From: Polytrichum commune | Taxonomy: Eukaryota; Streptophyta; Polytrichopsida; Polytrichales; Polytrichaceae | DNA length: 64,000 nucleotides | NCBI GenBank assembly: GCA_950295325.1 | Contig: OX485805.1 | Location: 28,261,501-28,325,500, forward strand | Direction of reading: 5' to 3' | Part shown: one piece after another, positions 1-9,790 of the stretch | Position numbering within the stretch: the stretch's first letter is position 1 | Layout: every line of letters starts with the position of its first letter | The notes under the pieces: generated by a model | Told to the model about the DNA's origin: nothing | Databases searched by the model: none | The model's input: only the letters and a program-made list of their open reading frames with translations | Program-made: the position numbers and the translations under genes

Positions 1-323
1 GAGAAACATACTCAGAATCTCATATCCTTCACAACAACTTGTTGTCTCCTTCATCCTTTTATCTCGGGATTGTATATGCTTCCGAAGATACCGATCATAT
101 CTTCCAATCCTTCTTTCCATGTCGCGGTTTGAACTGGCTGCGGTGATGAGTGCCGTTTCCTTTCCTTTTTTCTTTTTTTTCTCCCTAAGTTGCACTTTCT
201 GACCTGGTCTTTAAGTTCATCCTTTCCACTGGTTTTTTCACCTTCACTAAAAAAATGGCACTCCGGTGACTCAAGCCACACACTGATCAATGATGAGGAT
301 TCATGAACTTGAAGCAGCTCCAA

Positions 324-990
324 TAGGACTCATCAACCATGCCAGCTAAGTAAGTTAAGTGAATTGAGATCCTAGTGTTTGCAATTTAAAAATCCAAGTG
401 AATGCATTCGCCCTTGGTGGGGTGTCCTCAAAAGAGTCTAATCATGTGATGTGGATGTGGGAGAGTTTGTAGTTGCTCATTGGCAAAATTATTAGATTAA
501 AGTTGTAGCTCACGGTACTGCTATGTCTGTCGAATACAACATAGTGTTTTCTGGACGAAATAAAGTACCCACTCCGCGAAGTTGCGAATGTGGTAACATA
601 TTTTGATTGAGTATTAGTGGTTTGATTGCATTATGCTTATATTCACATGTCATATATGACATAATGTAATTGATATTTGTACCATTTTTTTTTGAAAATT
701 TTTTAATTAAAAAATGTTATTTTTAGAACCCATCCAAAGTAAATTTGGCACGTCCCAAAACCGGTTCATTTTCTAAGAACCCGTCCACTGGAAATGTTTT
801 TTTTTTATGAACAAGAATCTCCCCATTGGCCCAGAAGGATGTAGACCCATTGGCTACACTAAGTGTACACACATTGAAGTTGTCGCCAAGCCATGATCCG
901 TTTTAGAAATGACACTTCACCATTATGACGGCGGTCTAGTGCACGGCTGGAGGGTGGTTAACGGGTTATGGTATTTCAACCTGTGTGTGT
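324..990. other. Intergenic, nothing recognised
   Basis: No gene-like open frame or known element was seen here. The stretch is AT-rich with T tracts near 685-693 and 797-806. The short frame just to its left (51-323, minus) is not recognisable and is treated as chance. Confidence 0.4.
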
Positions 991-1004
991 GTGTATTATT
1001 ATTC

Positions 1005-1500
1005 GGAGTTGTGCAGTGCAATAACGTCTTACTCGGGAGTTCAATGTTTAGGAACAAAAGTTGAGCAGGTTTGTTCGGGCATTATAGAACGTTGTTGCAT
1101 TGCATAACTCCGGATAGTAACATGCACTAAGTGGGATGGATCAGTGTACTATAGTTGTAAACCGCTTGGAAAGTGTCACCAACACTTAATGTACACCTAA
1201 CGTTATTTATCTTTCCTTGCAAAAACAACTACCAAACGTTATAGGTTCTCAATGTTGTACTTATCGTCGTTTCCTATGTGATTTCTCATCCAAATTTCAA
1301 TCACCCGTGACAATGTTTCGTTTTGGAGTTGTTAGGATGCATAGTGGACCAAGCTTTGTTTCAGCAATTGGCATGGGTTTCATCCAAATCTCAAGCATCC
1401 GTGACAATACTTCTAAACTTATTCACAAGAAGTGTCATTAGAGAAACTACCATCATGACATTAACTATCATATGACGTCAATTACAATGTTTAGTGTATC
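1005..1500 (-). mobile_element. Old non-autonomous DNA element, same family as 39410-39740 and 62841-63438
   Basis: The segment 1010-1130 carries inverted arms (a GGAGTTGTGCAGTGCAATAACG-like left side and a complementary TTGCATTGCATAACTCCGGA-like right side). The following 350 bases resemble, in reverse orientation, the interior of the copies at 39410-39740 and 62841-63438, for example AAGTGTCACCAACACTTAATG and GAAGTGTCATTAG. It is diverged and its ends are uncertain. No coding capacity is seen. Confidence 0.45.
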
Positions 1501-1651
1501 AAGGGGGAGGGCAAATCGGGGAGAGGAGGAGGGCGGGTGAAAACAAAGATTAGTATTGTAGCGTCTAGAAGTTGTTATTTTAACCCAAAATAACCCCTGA
1601 ATCGATACGAAAGATTCAAACATAGTCTATTGAACTTAAATCGGGATGAAA

Positions 1652-3648
1652 CAACAATCAACATATAGGAGGTAAGTGACGTAAATGTCTCATGAGAGGT
1701 GGGTTGGGGCGAACCAATCCATACACTGGTTCCTTGGAGGCAAGGGTTTAGGCATCCAACAAGCAATGGGTGTATGGGTTAATTCACCCAAGTATGAGAA
1801 GTGGGGTAGTTGGGAAAAGTAACCATTTAAGACCCATCAACCTTGAGGAATGGTAGCAGTTGGTAACAACACACACTCTGCCACACTGGAATTGTGTGAT
1901 AGGAAAGCCTCACAGTGGGACGGTTGTCTTCTTCTTCCTTATAATTAACAAGTTGTTGTTGACGGTAAACACAATAACAATCAACATATAGGTGGTAAGT
2001 GACGTAGATGTCCCATAAGAAGTGGGTTGAGGCGAACCAACCTGTACGCTGGTTCCTTGGAGGCAAGGGTTCATGCATCCAACAAGAAACGAGTGTATGG
2101 GTTAGTTCGCCCAAATCTGAGAAGTGGGATAGTTGGGAAAAGTAACCATTTAAGACCCACACATCGACCGTGAGGAGTGGCAGCAACTGGTAACAACACA
2201 CACTCTGCCACACTAGAATTGTGTGATAGGAAAGGCTCACAGTAGTGAGAGGGCCGCCTTCTTCTTCTTCCTTATAATTAACAAGTTGTTGTTGACGGTA
2301 TCCACAATAACAATCAACATATAGGTGGTAAGTGACGTAGATGTCCCATGAGAAGTGGGCTGAGGCAAACCAACCTGTACGCTGGTTCTTTGGAAGCGAG
2401 GGTTTAGGCATCCAACAAGAAACGAGTGTATGGGTTAGTTCGCCCAAATCTGAAAAGTGGGGTAGTTGAGAAAAATAGCCATTTAAGACCCACACATTGA
2501 CCGTGAGGAGTGGCAGCAGCTGGTAACAACACACACTCTGCCACACTGGAATTGTGTACTAGGAAAGCCTCACAGTAGTGGGAGGGCCGTCTTCTTCTTC
2601 TTCTTCCTTATAATTAACAAGTTGTAGTTGACGGTAACCACAATAACAATCAACATATAAGTGGTAAGTGACGTAGATGTCCCATGAGAAGTGGGTTGAG
2701 GCGAACTAACCTGTACGTTGGTTCCTTGGAGGCAAGGGTTTAGGCATCCAACAAGAAACGAGTGTATGGGTTAGTTCGCCCAAATATGAAAAGTGGGGTA
2801 GTTGAGAAAAGTAACCATTTAAGACCCACACATCGACCGTGAGGAGTGGCAGTAGCTGGTAACAACACACATTCTGCCACACTGGAATTGTGTGATAGGA
2901 AAGGCTCACAGTAGTGAGAGGGCCGCCTTCTTCTTCTTCCTTATAATTAACAAGTTGTTGTTGACGGTATCCACAATAACAATCAACATATAGGTGGTAA
3001 GTGACGTAGATGTCCCATGAGAAGTGGGTTGAGACGAACTAACCTGCACGCCGGTTCCTTGGAGGCAAGGGTTTAGGCATCCAACAAGCAACGAGTGTAT
3101 GGGTTAGTTCGCCCAAATATGAGAAGTGGGGTAGTTGGGAAAAGTAACCATTTAAGACCCACACATCGACCTTGAGGAGTGGTAGCAGCTGGTAACAACA
3201 CACACACTCTGCCACACTGGAATTGTGTGATAGGAAAGCCTCACAGTAGTGGGAGGGCCGTCTTCTTCTTCTTCCTTATAATTAACAAGTTGTTGTTGGC
3301 GGTAGCCACAATAACAATCAACATATAAGTGGTAAGTGACGTAGATGCCCCATGAGAAGTGGGTTGGGATGAACCAACATATACGCTGGTTCCTTGGAGG
3401 CAAGGGTTTAGGCATCCAACAAGAAAGGAGTGTATGGGTTAGTTCGCCCAAATCTAAGAAGTGGGGTAGTTGGGAAAAGTAACCATTTAAGACCCACACA
3501 TCGACCATGAGGAGTGGCAGCAGCTGGTAACAACACACACTCTGCCACACTGGAATTGTGTGATAGGAAAGGCTCACAGTAGTGGGAGGGCCGTCTTCTT
3601 CTTCCTCCTTATAATTAACAAGTTGTAGTTGACGGTAGCCACAATGAC
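1652..3648. repeat. Tandem array, six units of about 335 bases, each holding a 93-base mini-element
   Basis: The motif TAAGTGACGTA recurs at about 1673, 1996, 2329, 2665, 2998 and 3333, giving spacings of 323, 333, 336, 333 and 335 bases. Every unit contains one copy of the 93-base inverted-repeat element described at 3026-3118 (copies start at 1701, 2024, 2357, 2693, 3026 and 3361). About 240 bases of other DNA separate them, including a (CTT)n stretch. The array therefore looks like tandem amplification of a locus that already carried the insertion. Most periods are multiples of three or nearly so, which explains the long repeated minus-strand frames here. These are not treated as genes. 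The array breaks off at about 3648 into unrelated sequence with a short CTG run. Confidence 0.92.
3026..3118 (+). mobile_element. 93-base MULE-like mini-MITE, array copy with exact 9-base duplication
   Basis: This short element is bounded by imperfect terminal inverted repeats (GGGTTGAGACGAACTAACC at the left, GGTTAGTTCGCCCAAAT at the right). It is flanked by perfect 9-base direct repeats, ATGAGAAGT, at 3017-3025 and 3119-3127. The core contains TTCCTTGGAGGCAAGGG and AGGCATCCAACAAG. Its relatives are the other five array units and the independent insertions at 43082-43174 and 45606-45700. A 9-base duplication is typical of Mutator-like elements, but the transposase that moved it is not in the window. 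It has no coding capacity. Confidence 0.8.
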
Positions 3649-3649
3649 T

Positions 3650-5390
3650 TGCTCGGCTCTGCTGCTGCTGCTGCTCCTGCGCAAGCAAAATGCTTTTTCG
3701 AGTCTGGCAGTGGGGCCGGTGTCTGTCGAATCCACATAATTGAAGATCAGCCGGCATATCTCTCACCAACCCCTTTAATATTGCTGTGTTATGGAGGGAG
3801 GGAGGGAGAGAGAGAATTGTAAGGGATTCCCAGTTGTTGCCAAAAAAATCAAAGGAAAAAAAATGATCTATTGCCTAGCTACTATATGACACGCGTCAAT
3901 CGTTCGTCCCTTCAACAATCAAGGCCGGTTTTGTACTACCACGAGGGCCGGTTTACACCATGGAAGATGGCCTTTTCCCATGGTTTGATTTCTTACAAAA
4001 AGAAGTAATTTACAATGCCTTTGGGCCACTCACTCGTGTAAACTAAATGTGGACCAAGAGGAATGACCATGCATTCAAAATATGAAAATGGCGGTTTTTC
4101 AAAATATATGTCTAGGAAAGGAAGTTTTGATGTTTAAAACTTCATGTTTGGCCATTCTCGTGTTTTCTCTTGTCTTCATCTTCTCTTCCCCAAAAAAATC
4201 ATTGAAATTCAATTACAACAACATTTCTCTCCCATGGGCCCTTGCCCTTTTCTACTAGAGCACCTCTTTTGCCTCTCCCACTGCAGAACATGTTGGACCT
4301 TGTTAGTGGATAGGGTTTAGGGTTTGGGCCGTAAAATATGTCTTTTGGGGACCTCGAACATGATCACTATGACGTTTTCTTTTCCCTTGATGTAAACTGA
4401 AGTGGTCATGGGACAAGTTCAATGATTAACCACATATTTTACAGGACCTTGAGACAACTTCATGGTCCATGGTGTAAACAACCCCTAAAACACAATTTGT
4501 GGGCAACATCCCCACATACCATTAATGAGCTCTAAGACAATGTATTGTGGGTTCAAGTATCTACTAGGAATAGTGCTTAGAGGATGATCCGGGGACACCT
4601 TTGTATCTTATATTCAACCAACTCCGCATTGGTGTTACAAAAAAAAGTATATAACAAGACTGAAATGGAAACGAGTACATAGTCCCACAAGTGATCAGAC
4701 AAAAAAGAATCCACGATTCTAGTGAAGTGTTTATTCTACATGCTAACCCAAGTGCTCACTTAAATTACTCGTTAATCACTATAGGGATTGTGAGGTTCCA
4801 TCACTACATAGTTTTCTTCTAGAGGACGCTTCAATGATCTATTGCAATAGTGGAAGAGGACCGGTAGCAAGATCATCCCAATTTTCATAGTGAATCGTTG
4901 TCTTCCTGTTAATAAAATTGCGGTGGTCTTTCATGTTTATATTAATTTATACATTAGACATTGTCGTCACTGAAGACATGTAGGGTCTTTGGGGATGTTA
5001 AACTAACCAACTTGGTCCATTTACATGCTAATCTAATTGTTTACTTTAACGACTAATCATGGTCTATGCTTCAATGGAATGCAGTGGTCTTTCGTGTCTC
5101 TAGTTTACTACACTAGGTAGCCCTATTAGCGTGATTTACCATATGCATATTGTCACCACTTCATACTATTGTTTCTTGGACCCATACCCTGGTGTAAACT
5201 CCTTGGGTCAAAATAAATCCTCTTGACCAAAAGGCTCTCATGATTTTGTATTTAACATTTTTGGTCTTGGAACCTAACTTAAACACACCCTAAATAAAAA
5301 GAAAGAAAAGGGAACATCAATGTTTTTGTATATTGACATGTGATGTTTGTTCACCATCTCTTCTTCATGTATCTTTGAACTTGGAGTGGA
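3650..5390. other. Intergenic, nothing recognised
   Basis: No gene, tandem array or inverted-repeat element with clear ends was recognised. The DNA is AT-rich and all frames are short. A small (GAGG)n-like run lies near 3793-3812. Confidence 0.4.
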
Positions 5391-6637
5391 GGTGGTTTAA
5401 TGCCTACAGTTAGTATGTGGACCGGTAGTTAGTTGGATATTGTTATTAATTAACCAATTGTTAAATTTGGGTCGATGGTTCGTGTGTGTAAGGAAGCAAG
5501 ATTGGGGCTTGTTTCTTTTCCAATTTTCTTTTATTAAGGATGATGTGTGTGAGGCGTCTAATGGAGATTTGTGAGAGGGTTTCCATGAGTTTGTGGCCTT
5601 TCTTGGTAGGGATTTCAACCCTAACTTCCCATGTGACCCAAATCATGTCAATGGAAGTCTTGGGCAGGCTCCTACAACTAAGCATGTCGCCATTTTCATC
5701 TAGACATGTGGCCGTGGTATAGCACACGTGTTTTTGTACGGGGCTCACCAAGACAATTTCTTGTGTGGGGACCATAGTGTGCCCTACCGCAATACTACGT
5801 CCCTAGCTTTCTCGTCAAGGTCAATCGTAATAGGGTTGGGCATTTGGGGGTTAATGTCCATGAGGGTGGTGGTGGTGGTCGCTGCTTTATGTATGGTGCC
5901 TCTGATGCTTGTGGTAATGACTATTGGGGAAGAACTGTCTATCCTTGTTGTATAGGGTTGTTTGTAGGATGTCATGTTTTTCTAGTTTTTTTTGCGGTGG
6001 TTGCTTGGGGAAATTCGTCATTACAATATGTGAATTCAATGAATTGTACCTTCAAGTTGGGGTGGGTGTGTGAATGGGAGCTTATATGAGGGTGTTGTGC
6101 CATGAATGCAAAGTATACCCGGTTGTAGTTTGGCAAGGCATTTACATCTTGGGAGGGACCATGTGCATGGTGGAGCCATGATGGTATTGTATTCTTCAAT
6201 GTATGGTTTTGGGCTTTGCCAATGTTTACAAGTGTGAAGTTGTTCAGGTGATTATTTGGGCAAGTTGGTGTGTGGTTTAAGAGTAGATATATGTTGTTGG
6301 GAATGCCAATGGTTGTAGTTTGGATTTGTTTGGGCAACATGTGACTAAGCATTTGCTTATCCCAACTCCATATTCTAGGTCGTTGGCAAATGTTGTTGAG
6401 GTAATTGTGTGTGGGGATGTGTTGAAGTAGTTCATGTTATCTTATCCTCGCCATCTTAATAGTGGTTCGAGAAATATAATAAAGAACTATGGGCCCAAGG
6501 TGTCCCTTTGTATATTGCCACAGCTAATTTGGAAGGGGGGGGTCCGTCTAAAGGAGGTGAACATTTTTGGGTATATGTTTCCTATGAACTAATATGACTT
6601 TAAAGAATATACTAGGTCCTCCATAATGGCTAGTAGT
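5391..6637. other. Intergenic with T/G-rich plus strand, no gene recognised
   Basis: Several overlapping short frames exist on both strands (5397-5775 and 5972-6352 on minus, 5540-6089 on plus). None resembles a known family. They result from a G/T-rich plus strand with few stops, including a G-rich tract near 6533. Sequence upstream of the transposase relic may be its eroded N-terminal part, but this could not be read. Confidence 0.35.
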
Positions 6638-7375
6638 TGAGGGTGGGTACAATTTTCCACCCTTCATTTGCTCATGCAAGGGAGACCTATTACATGTCAT
6701 GAACAAATTTATGTCTTGTTTGAATTCCTCAAGCTAAAAAACAATCCCCATATCCATGGTTACATAGTAAGAGATTGGAAACGGATCCCTCTCCTCTTTA
6801 CTCCACAAAGAGTTGTTGAAGGAGGAACAACATATAACCTTATTGCTATCATTGTGAATGTTGCTCAAGCCTATGGTGGCTTATTTGACCAAAACATTGA
6901 GGAAAGGTTGATCACATTTGGGGCATATGGGTTGTCTACATTCCAAGGTGTGACATTATGTGTTATTGTGTAGTTGATCAACAGAAACACACCTTTCATG
7001 ATTGGTGGTGCTCCAAAGCTCCTTCAAAATCACCATGATATCGAACTCTCAAGCTGCGATATCTTTACCCATGACCAAAAACCCAATGTCTTGGCTTTGG
7101 CGCAAGCTTTCTAGCAATGCCCTCATCTCAACAAAGTTGTTGGAGTTCATGAAAGTTGCTAAGATTGCTCACGTCCAAGTGTTGGGTAGTGTGGAAGATG
7201 ATAGAACATTCAACTCTTTGTCGCTTTTGAAGAGCAAGTTGAGGGGATCGACTTACAACCCATCTAGACATGGTGGTCCGCATGTTTGCATAAGACTTTA
7301 ACACCTTGAACACATTCCCTTACCAAGTAGCAATATCAAATTGAAAAGCTCAAAGGGTTTGCTATGGAGGCGAAG
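6638..7375 (+). pseudogene. Decayed, internally deleted hAT-like transposase
   Basis: The first open stretch (to 6973) reads FSTLHLLMQGRPI, then a helix FEFLKLKNNPH, then WKRIPLL, QRVVEGG and FGAYGLSTFQG. These are landmarks I recognise from the hAT-type transposase-like proteins common in land plants. A second stretch (7002-7301) gives NALISTKLLEFMKVAKIAHV and QVLGSVEDDRTF, typical of the hAT C-terminal dimerisation region. A frameshift then continues this as HLDMVVRMFA, a stop, and FNTLNTFPYQ. Relative to full-length members, the part before WKRIPLL that would hold the first catalytic acidic residue and the several hundred residues before the C-terminal block are missing. There are stops and shifts, so it cannot be active. 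Family assignment is from memory of the motifs, not from a search. Confidence 0.6.
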
Positions 7376-8142
7376 AGTAGATGAATTCTTATGTATGTTG
7401 CTACTACTAGTTTCCTAATGCAATGCTAGTGGATGTATGCACAAGTAAGGGTTAATTGGAAACAACTAAGTAGTGGCTTGGAAAATGAAGGACTTAGTGC
7501 AATTTTAGTTCTATGAGAGGTACCCTAATAAAGTGAACGTGCACTCAATTTTTGGAACATGATGAGGGAGGCCACTATTTTATACCTCAAGAGTGTGGTG
7601 TTAAACTTTGAACCATATGTGGCATGGTTGAGTGTGCAAGTCCTTCATGACCGTTTGTGTAAGGCGCATTGGCTTTATTTGGATGAAGCCGTTGGAGGAA
7701 GATGTTAGCACATGTCAAGTCTTTAGATTATTATCTTGTTTGGGTGGTGGATGGATTGTACTAATGTGTGGTTTTGGAGGCCATTCCATACTGCAAAGGG
7801 CATGGTCAAAGACTGGGGTTCAATTCCCATGTGGAACAAATTTTTGAACTTGCTAATTCTTACATGTAGACAATTTTTTTTAAAAAATTGTTAATCATAT
7901 TTACATCAAAAATTTAGGATTTGGAGGCCACATCCTAGCTCCATGTTGCCATAATATAGCTATATACATGCTCCACAAAAAAAAATGTGAAGACACATAT
8001 GTATACCTAGTAGGACCTTTTGTCACATTTGCAATGTACTAAGGCATCCCACATCACCACGTGAGTCTCCTTTAACCTCACTCAAAGTGCTTTAAAAACT
8101 AGCCAATAGATGGGCCAAGAGCCAATAAATAGACTCATTTCT
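7376..8142. other. Intergenic, nothing recognised
   Basis: No gene or repeat with clear borders was recognised. A perfect tRNA-type B-box match (GGTTCAATTCC) lies near 7818-7828, but no cloverleaf or convincing A box was found with it. Confidence 0.35.
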
Positions 8143-9400
8143 TTATAAAAAATTATAAAAATTTGCATGAGTCTTGAGTGTCTGTGTTGATCCTCTGATT
8201 TGCATATCAATATTGAAATCTATGTTGTTGGCTAGCGTGGCTAGTTTCTCATCTACTGTGTTGACAAACTCCTTCAATGCTTTAGAAAGATGTTTCTCTG
8301 TGACTAGAGGGTCCGTGGTGGCGGTATTGTGTATTGCTTGTACCTTTTGTGTGATGGCCTCTCTTGCGGGTGCCATACGGATGGCAACCTTGTTAGATTC
8401 CCTCGCGTCTATACTACCTTTATGAGGGATGAAGTTGACTCATCTCCCTAGAATGTAAGTAAACTTGTGGAGCCACTCCGTATACACTGCCGCGTTGAGA
8501 CATTGTATATGACACCATCCCACTTGTCGATCCACGGGTAGATCACTCCATTGTCAAGTTGAACACCACGTGCGGCCAAAAAAAATCTTCTTTTGGTAAG
8601 TTGCACCACTAAAATGGGTAAAAATTTTATCAATTTTTTTTCATGAGTAGATATACACAATACCTATGACATAGTTAAAAATGGTAACTAAATTTGATGA
8701 TTTGTTTTTTTCATAAAACATACCATTTCTAACTAGAATGACACAGAATTGAACTAAAACAATTACTAAAAAAAGTAAAGATGACTAAAAATTTCAAAAA
8801 AGTATACAAAAGATACTATCAATGGTTATGTATATGTAGAAAAAATATCATAAATTTTAAAATGATATATGGCATGTAATATAGGGGTAGCAAACTTTGT
8901 CCACACATGGTGTCAACTTGACAATGAAGTGACCTCCCTGTGTGTCGATCATCTGAGGAATTAGCCGCATACCCAAAGTTGACTCCAACTATGTTCTCCG
9001 CCCCAAATATCCGCCTTAGAGTCTTGGTGATTGTAGAATGTGACTATCTTCAAGGTAGATTGTTGACTACTAGGGTTGTGCTTATCCTTAGCTCCATTGA
9101 GATGCTCAATTTGAGTTTTTTGGAGTGATAAGAGAGGTTGTTGTTGAGGAGGTCATCTCCAGCCTCCTTTGTGGTGAGGGTGATGAATGCAAAGTTCTTC
9201 TCGTCATCCGCCTTGGATGAGTGGGAGAATTTCGAGTTCATCTTTGTCATAGTAACAAACCCACATGAAGGACTTAAGTATAGTGGTGACCGTGTTGTTG
9301 TAGAGCGCTTCACCGTTGAGGTGTAGTTGCGTGTTTTGAGCTTGGCGACAAGCTCGAATTCTTTTTCGACCTTGTTGATGACTTGCTTCCCATCAGAGCC
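8143..9400 (-). pseudogene. Decayed tandem-RRM-like protein gene, split by a hAT MITE
   Basis: Read on the minus strand from about 9400, one frame is open to 9053. It gives NFAFITLTTKEAGDDLLNN and KKLKLSIS, which match strand 3, helix 2 and strand 4 of an RNA-recognition motif. Next comes TTLVVNNLP (RNP2-like), then in-frame TGA (9050-9052) and TAG (9044-9046). The same frame continues with ITKTLRRIFGAENIVGVNFG up to SSDD, where the element at 8533-8942 interrupts it. Beyond the element it resumes as GWCHIQCLNAAVYTEWL (strand 3 and helix 2 of a second RRM). After a third stop (TGA, 8440-8442) follow NFIPHKGSIDARE and a helical tail ending at 8143. The distance between stops, after subtracting element plus one duplication (418 bases), is 186 bases, exactly 62 codons. 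I do not know the protein. An ORF1 of a LINE-type retroelement is one possibility. The left end meets a minisatellite at 9405 and may be truncated there. Confidence 0.6.
8533..8942 (+). mobile_element. hAT-type MITE, 410 bases, 8-base target duplication
   Basis: The terminal inverted repeats are about 40 bases long and about 80 percent identical by eye. The left starts CACGGGTAGATCACTCCATT and the right, read inward, starts CACAGGGAGGTCACTTCATT. Both continue through GTCAAGTTGA to CACCA(C/T)GTG. The flanks carry TGTCGATC at 8525-8532 and 8943-8950. CA-G-rich ends and an 8-base duplication are the hAT signature. It holds no open frame of note and is AT-rich inside. It interrupts the RRM-like pseudogene in antisense, and its removal restores that frame, which independently confirms the borders. 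Confidence 0.85.
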
Positions 9401-9404
9401 CTAC

Positions 9405-9790
9405 ATTGGGTGCCCATACCCATGGGTTTTGGGTGGGCATGGGTGCAATATTATTGTTCATGGGTGGGCATGGGTGGGCATGGCTGCGATATTATTGTTC
9501 ATGGGTGGGCATGGGTGGGCATGACTGCGATATTATTGTTCATGGGTGGGCATGGGTTTGATATTATAATGGGTGGGCATGGGTGGGCATGGGTGGGACG
9601 CAATTACACAATCATACAAGACACATTACATAATTACACAATACACATTACACAATTTTTGAATACATGGGCGCAATTTGAATAGCATGGGTGGGCACAT
9701 GTCATGCTATGGGTGGGCATGGGTGCGCACATGTCATGCTATGGGTGGGCATGGGTGCGCATAGGTCACTGCTGATGGGCATGGTCTGGG
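9405..9790. repeat. Minisatellite of GGGTGGGCAT units
   Basis: The motif CATGGGTGGGCATGGG is repeated many times, interspersed with a TATTATTGTTCATGGG spacer (three times between 9440 and 9550) and a GCACATGTCATGCTAT spacer (9695-9750). It abuts the left end of the RRM-like pseudogene and may have truncated it. The frames seen through it are repeat artefacts. Confidence 0.85.

Noticed and set aside
1827-3769. Long minus-strand frames (239 and 205 residues) with repeated WQSVCCYQLLP blocks
   Set aside because: They run through the 335-base tandem array; the repeat period near a multiple of three keeps them open. No domain, and they include the mini-element.
7818-7828. tRNA gene
   Set aside because: Only the B box matches; no acceptor stem or A box at the right distance.
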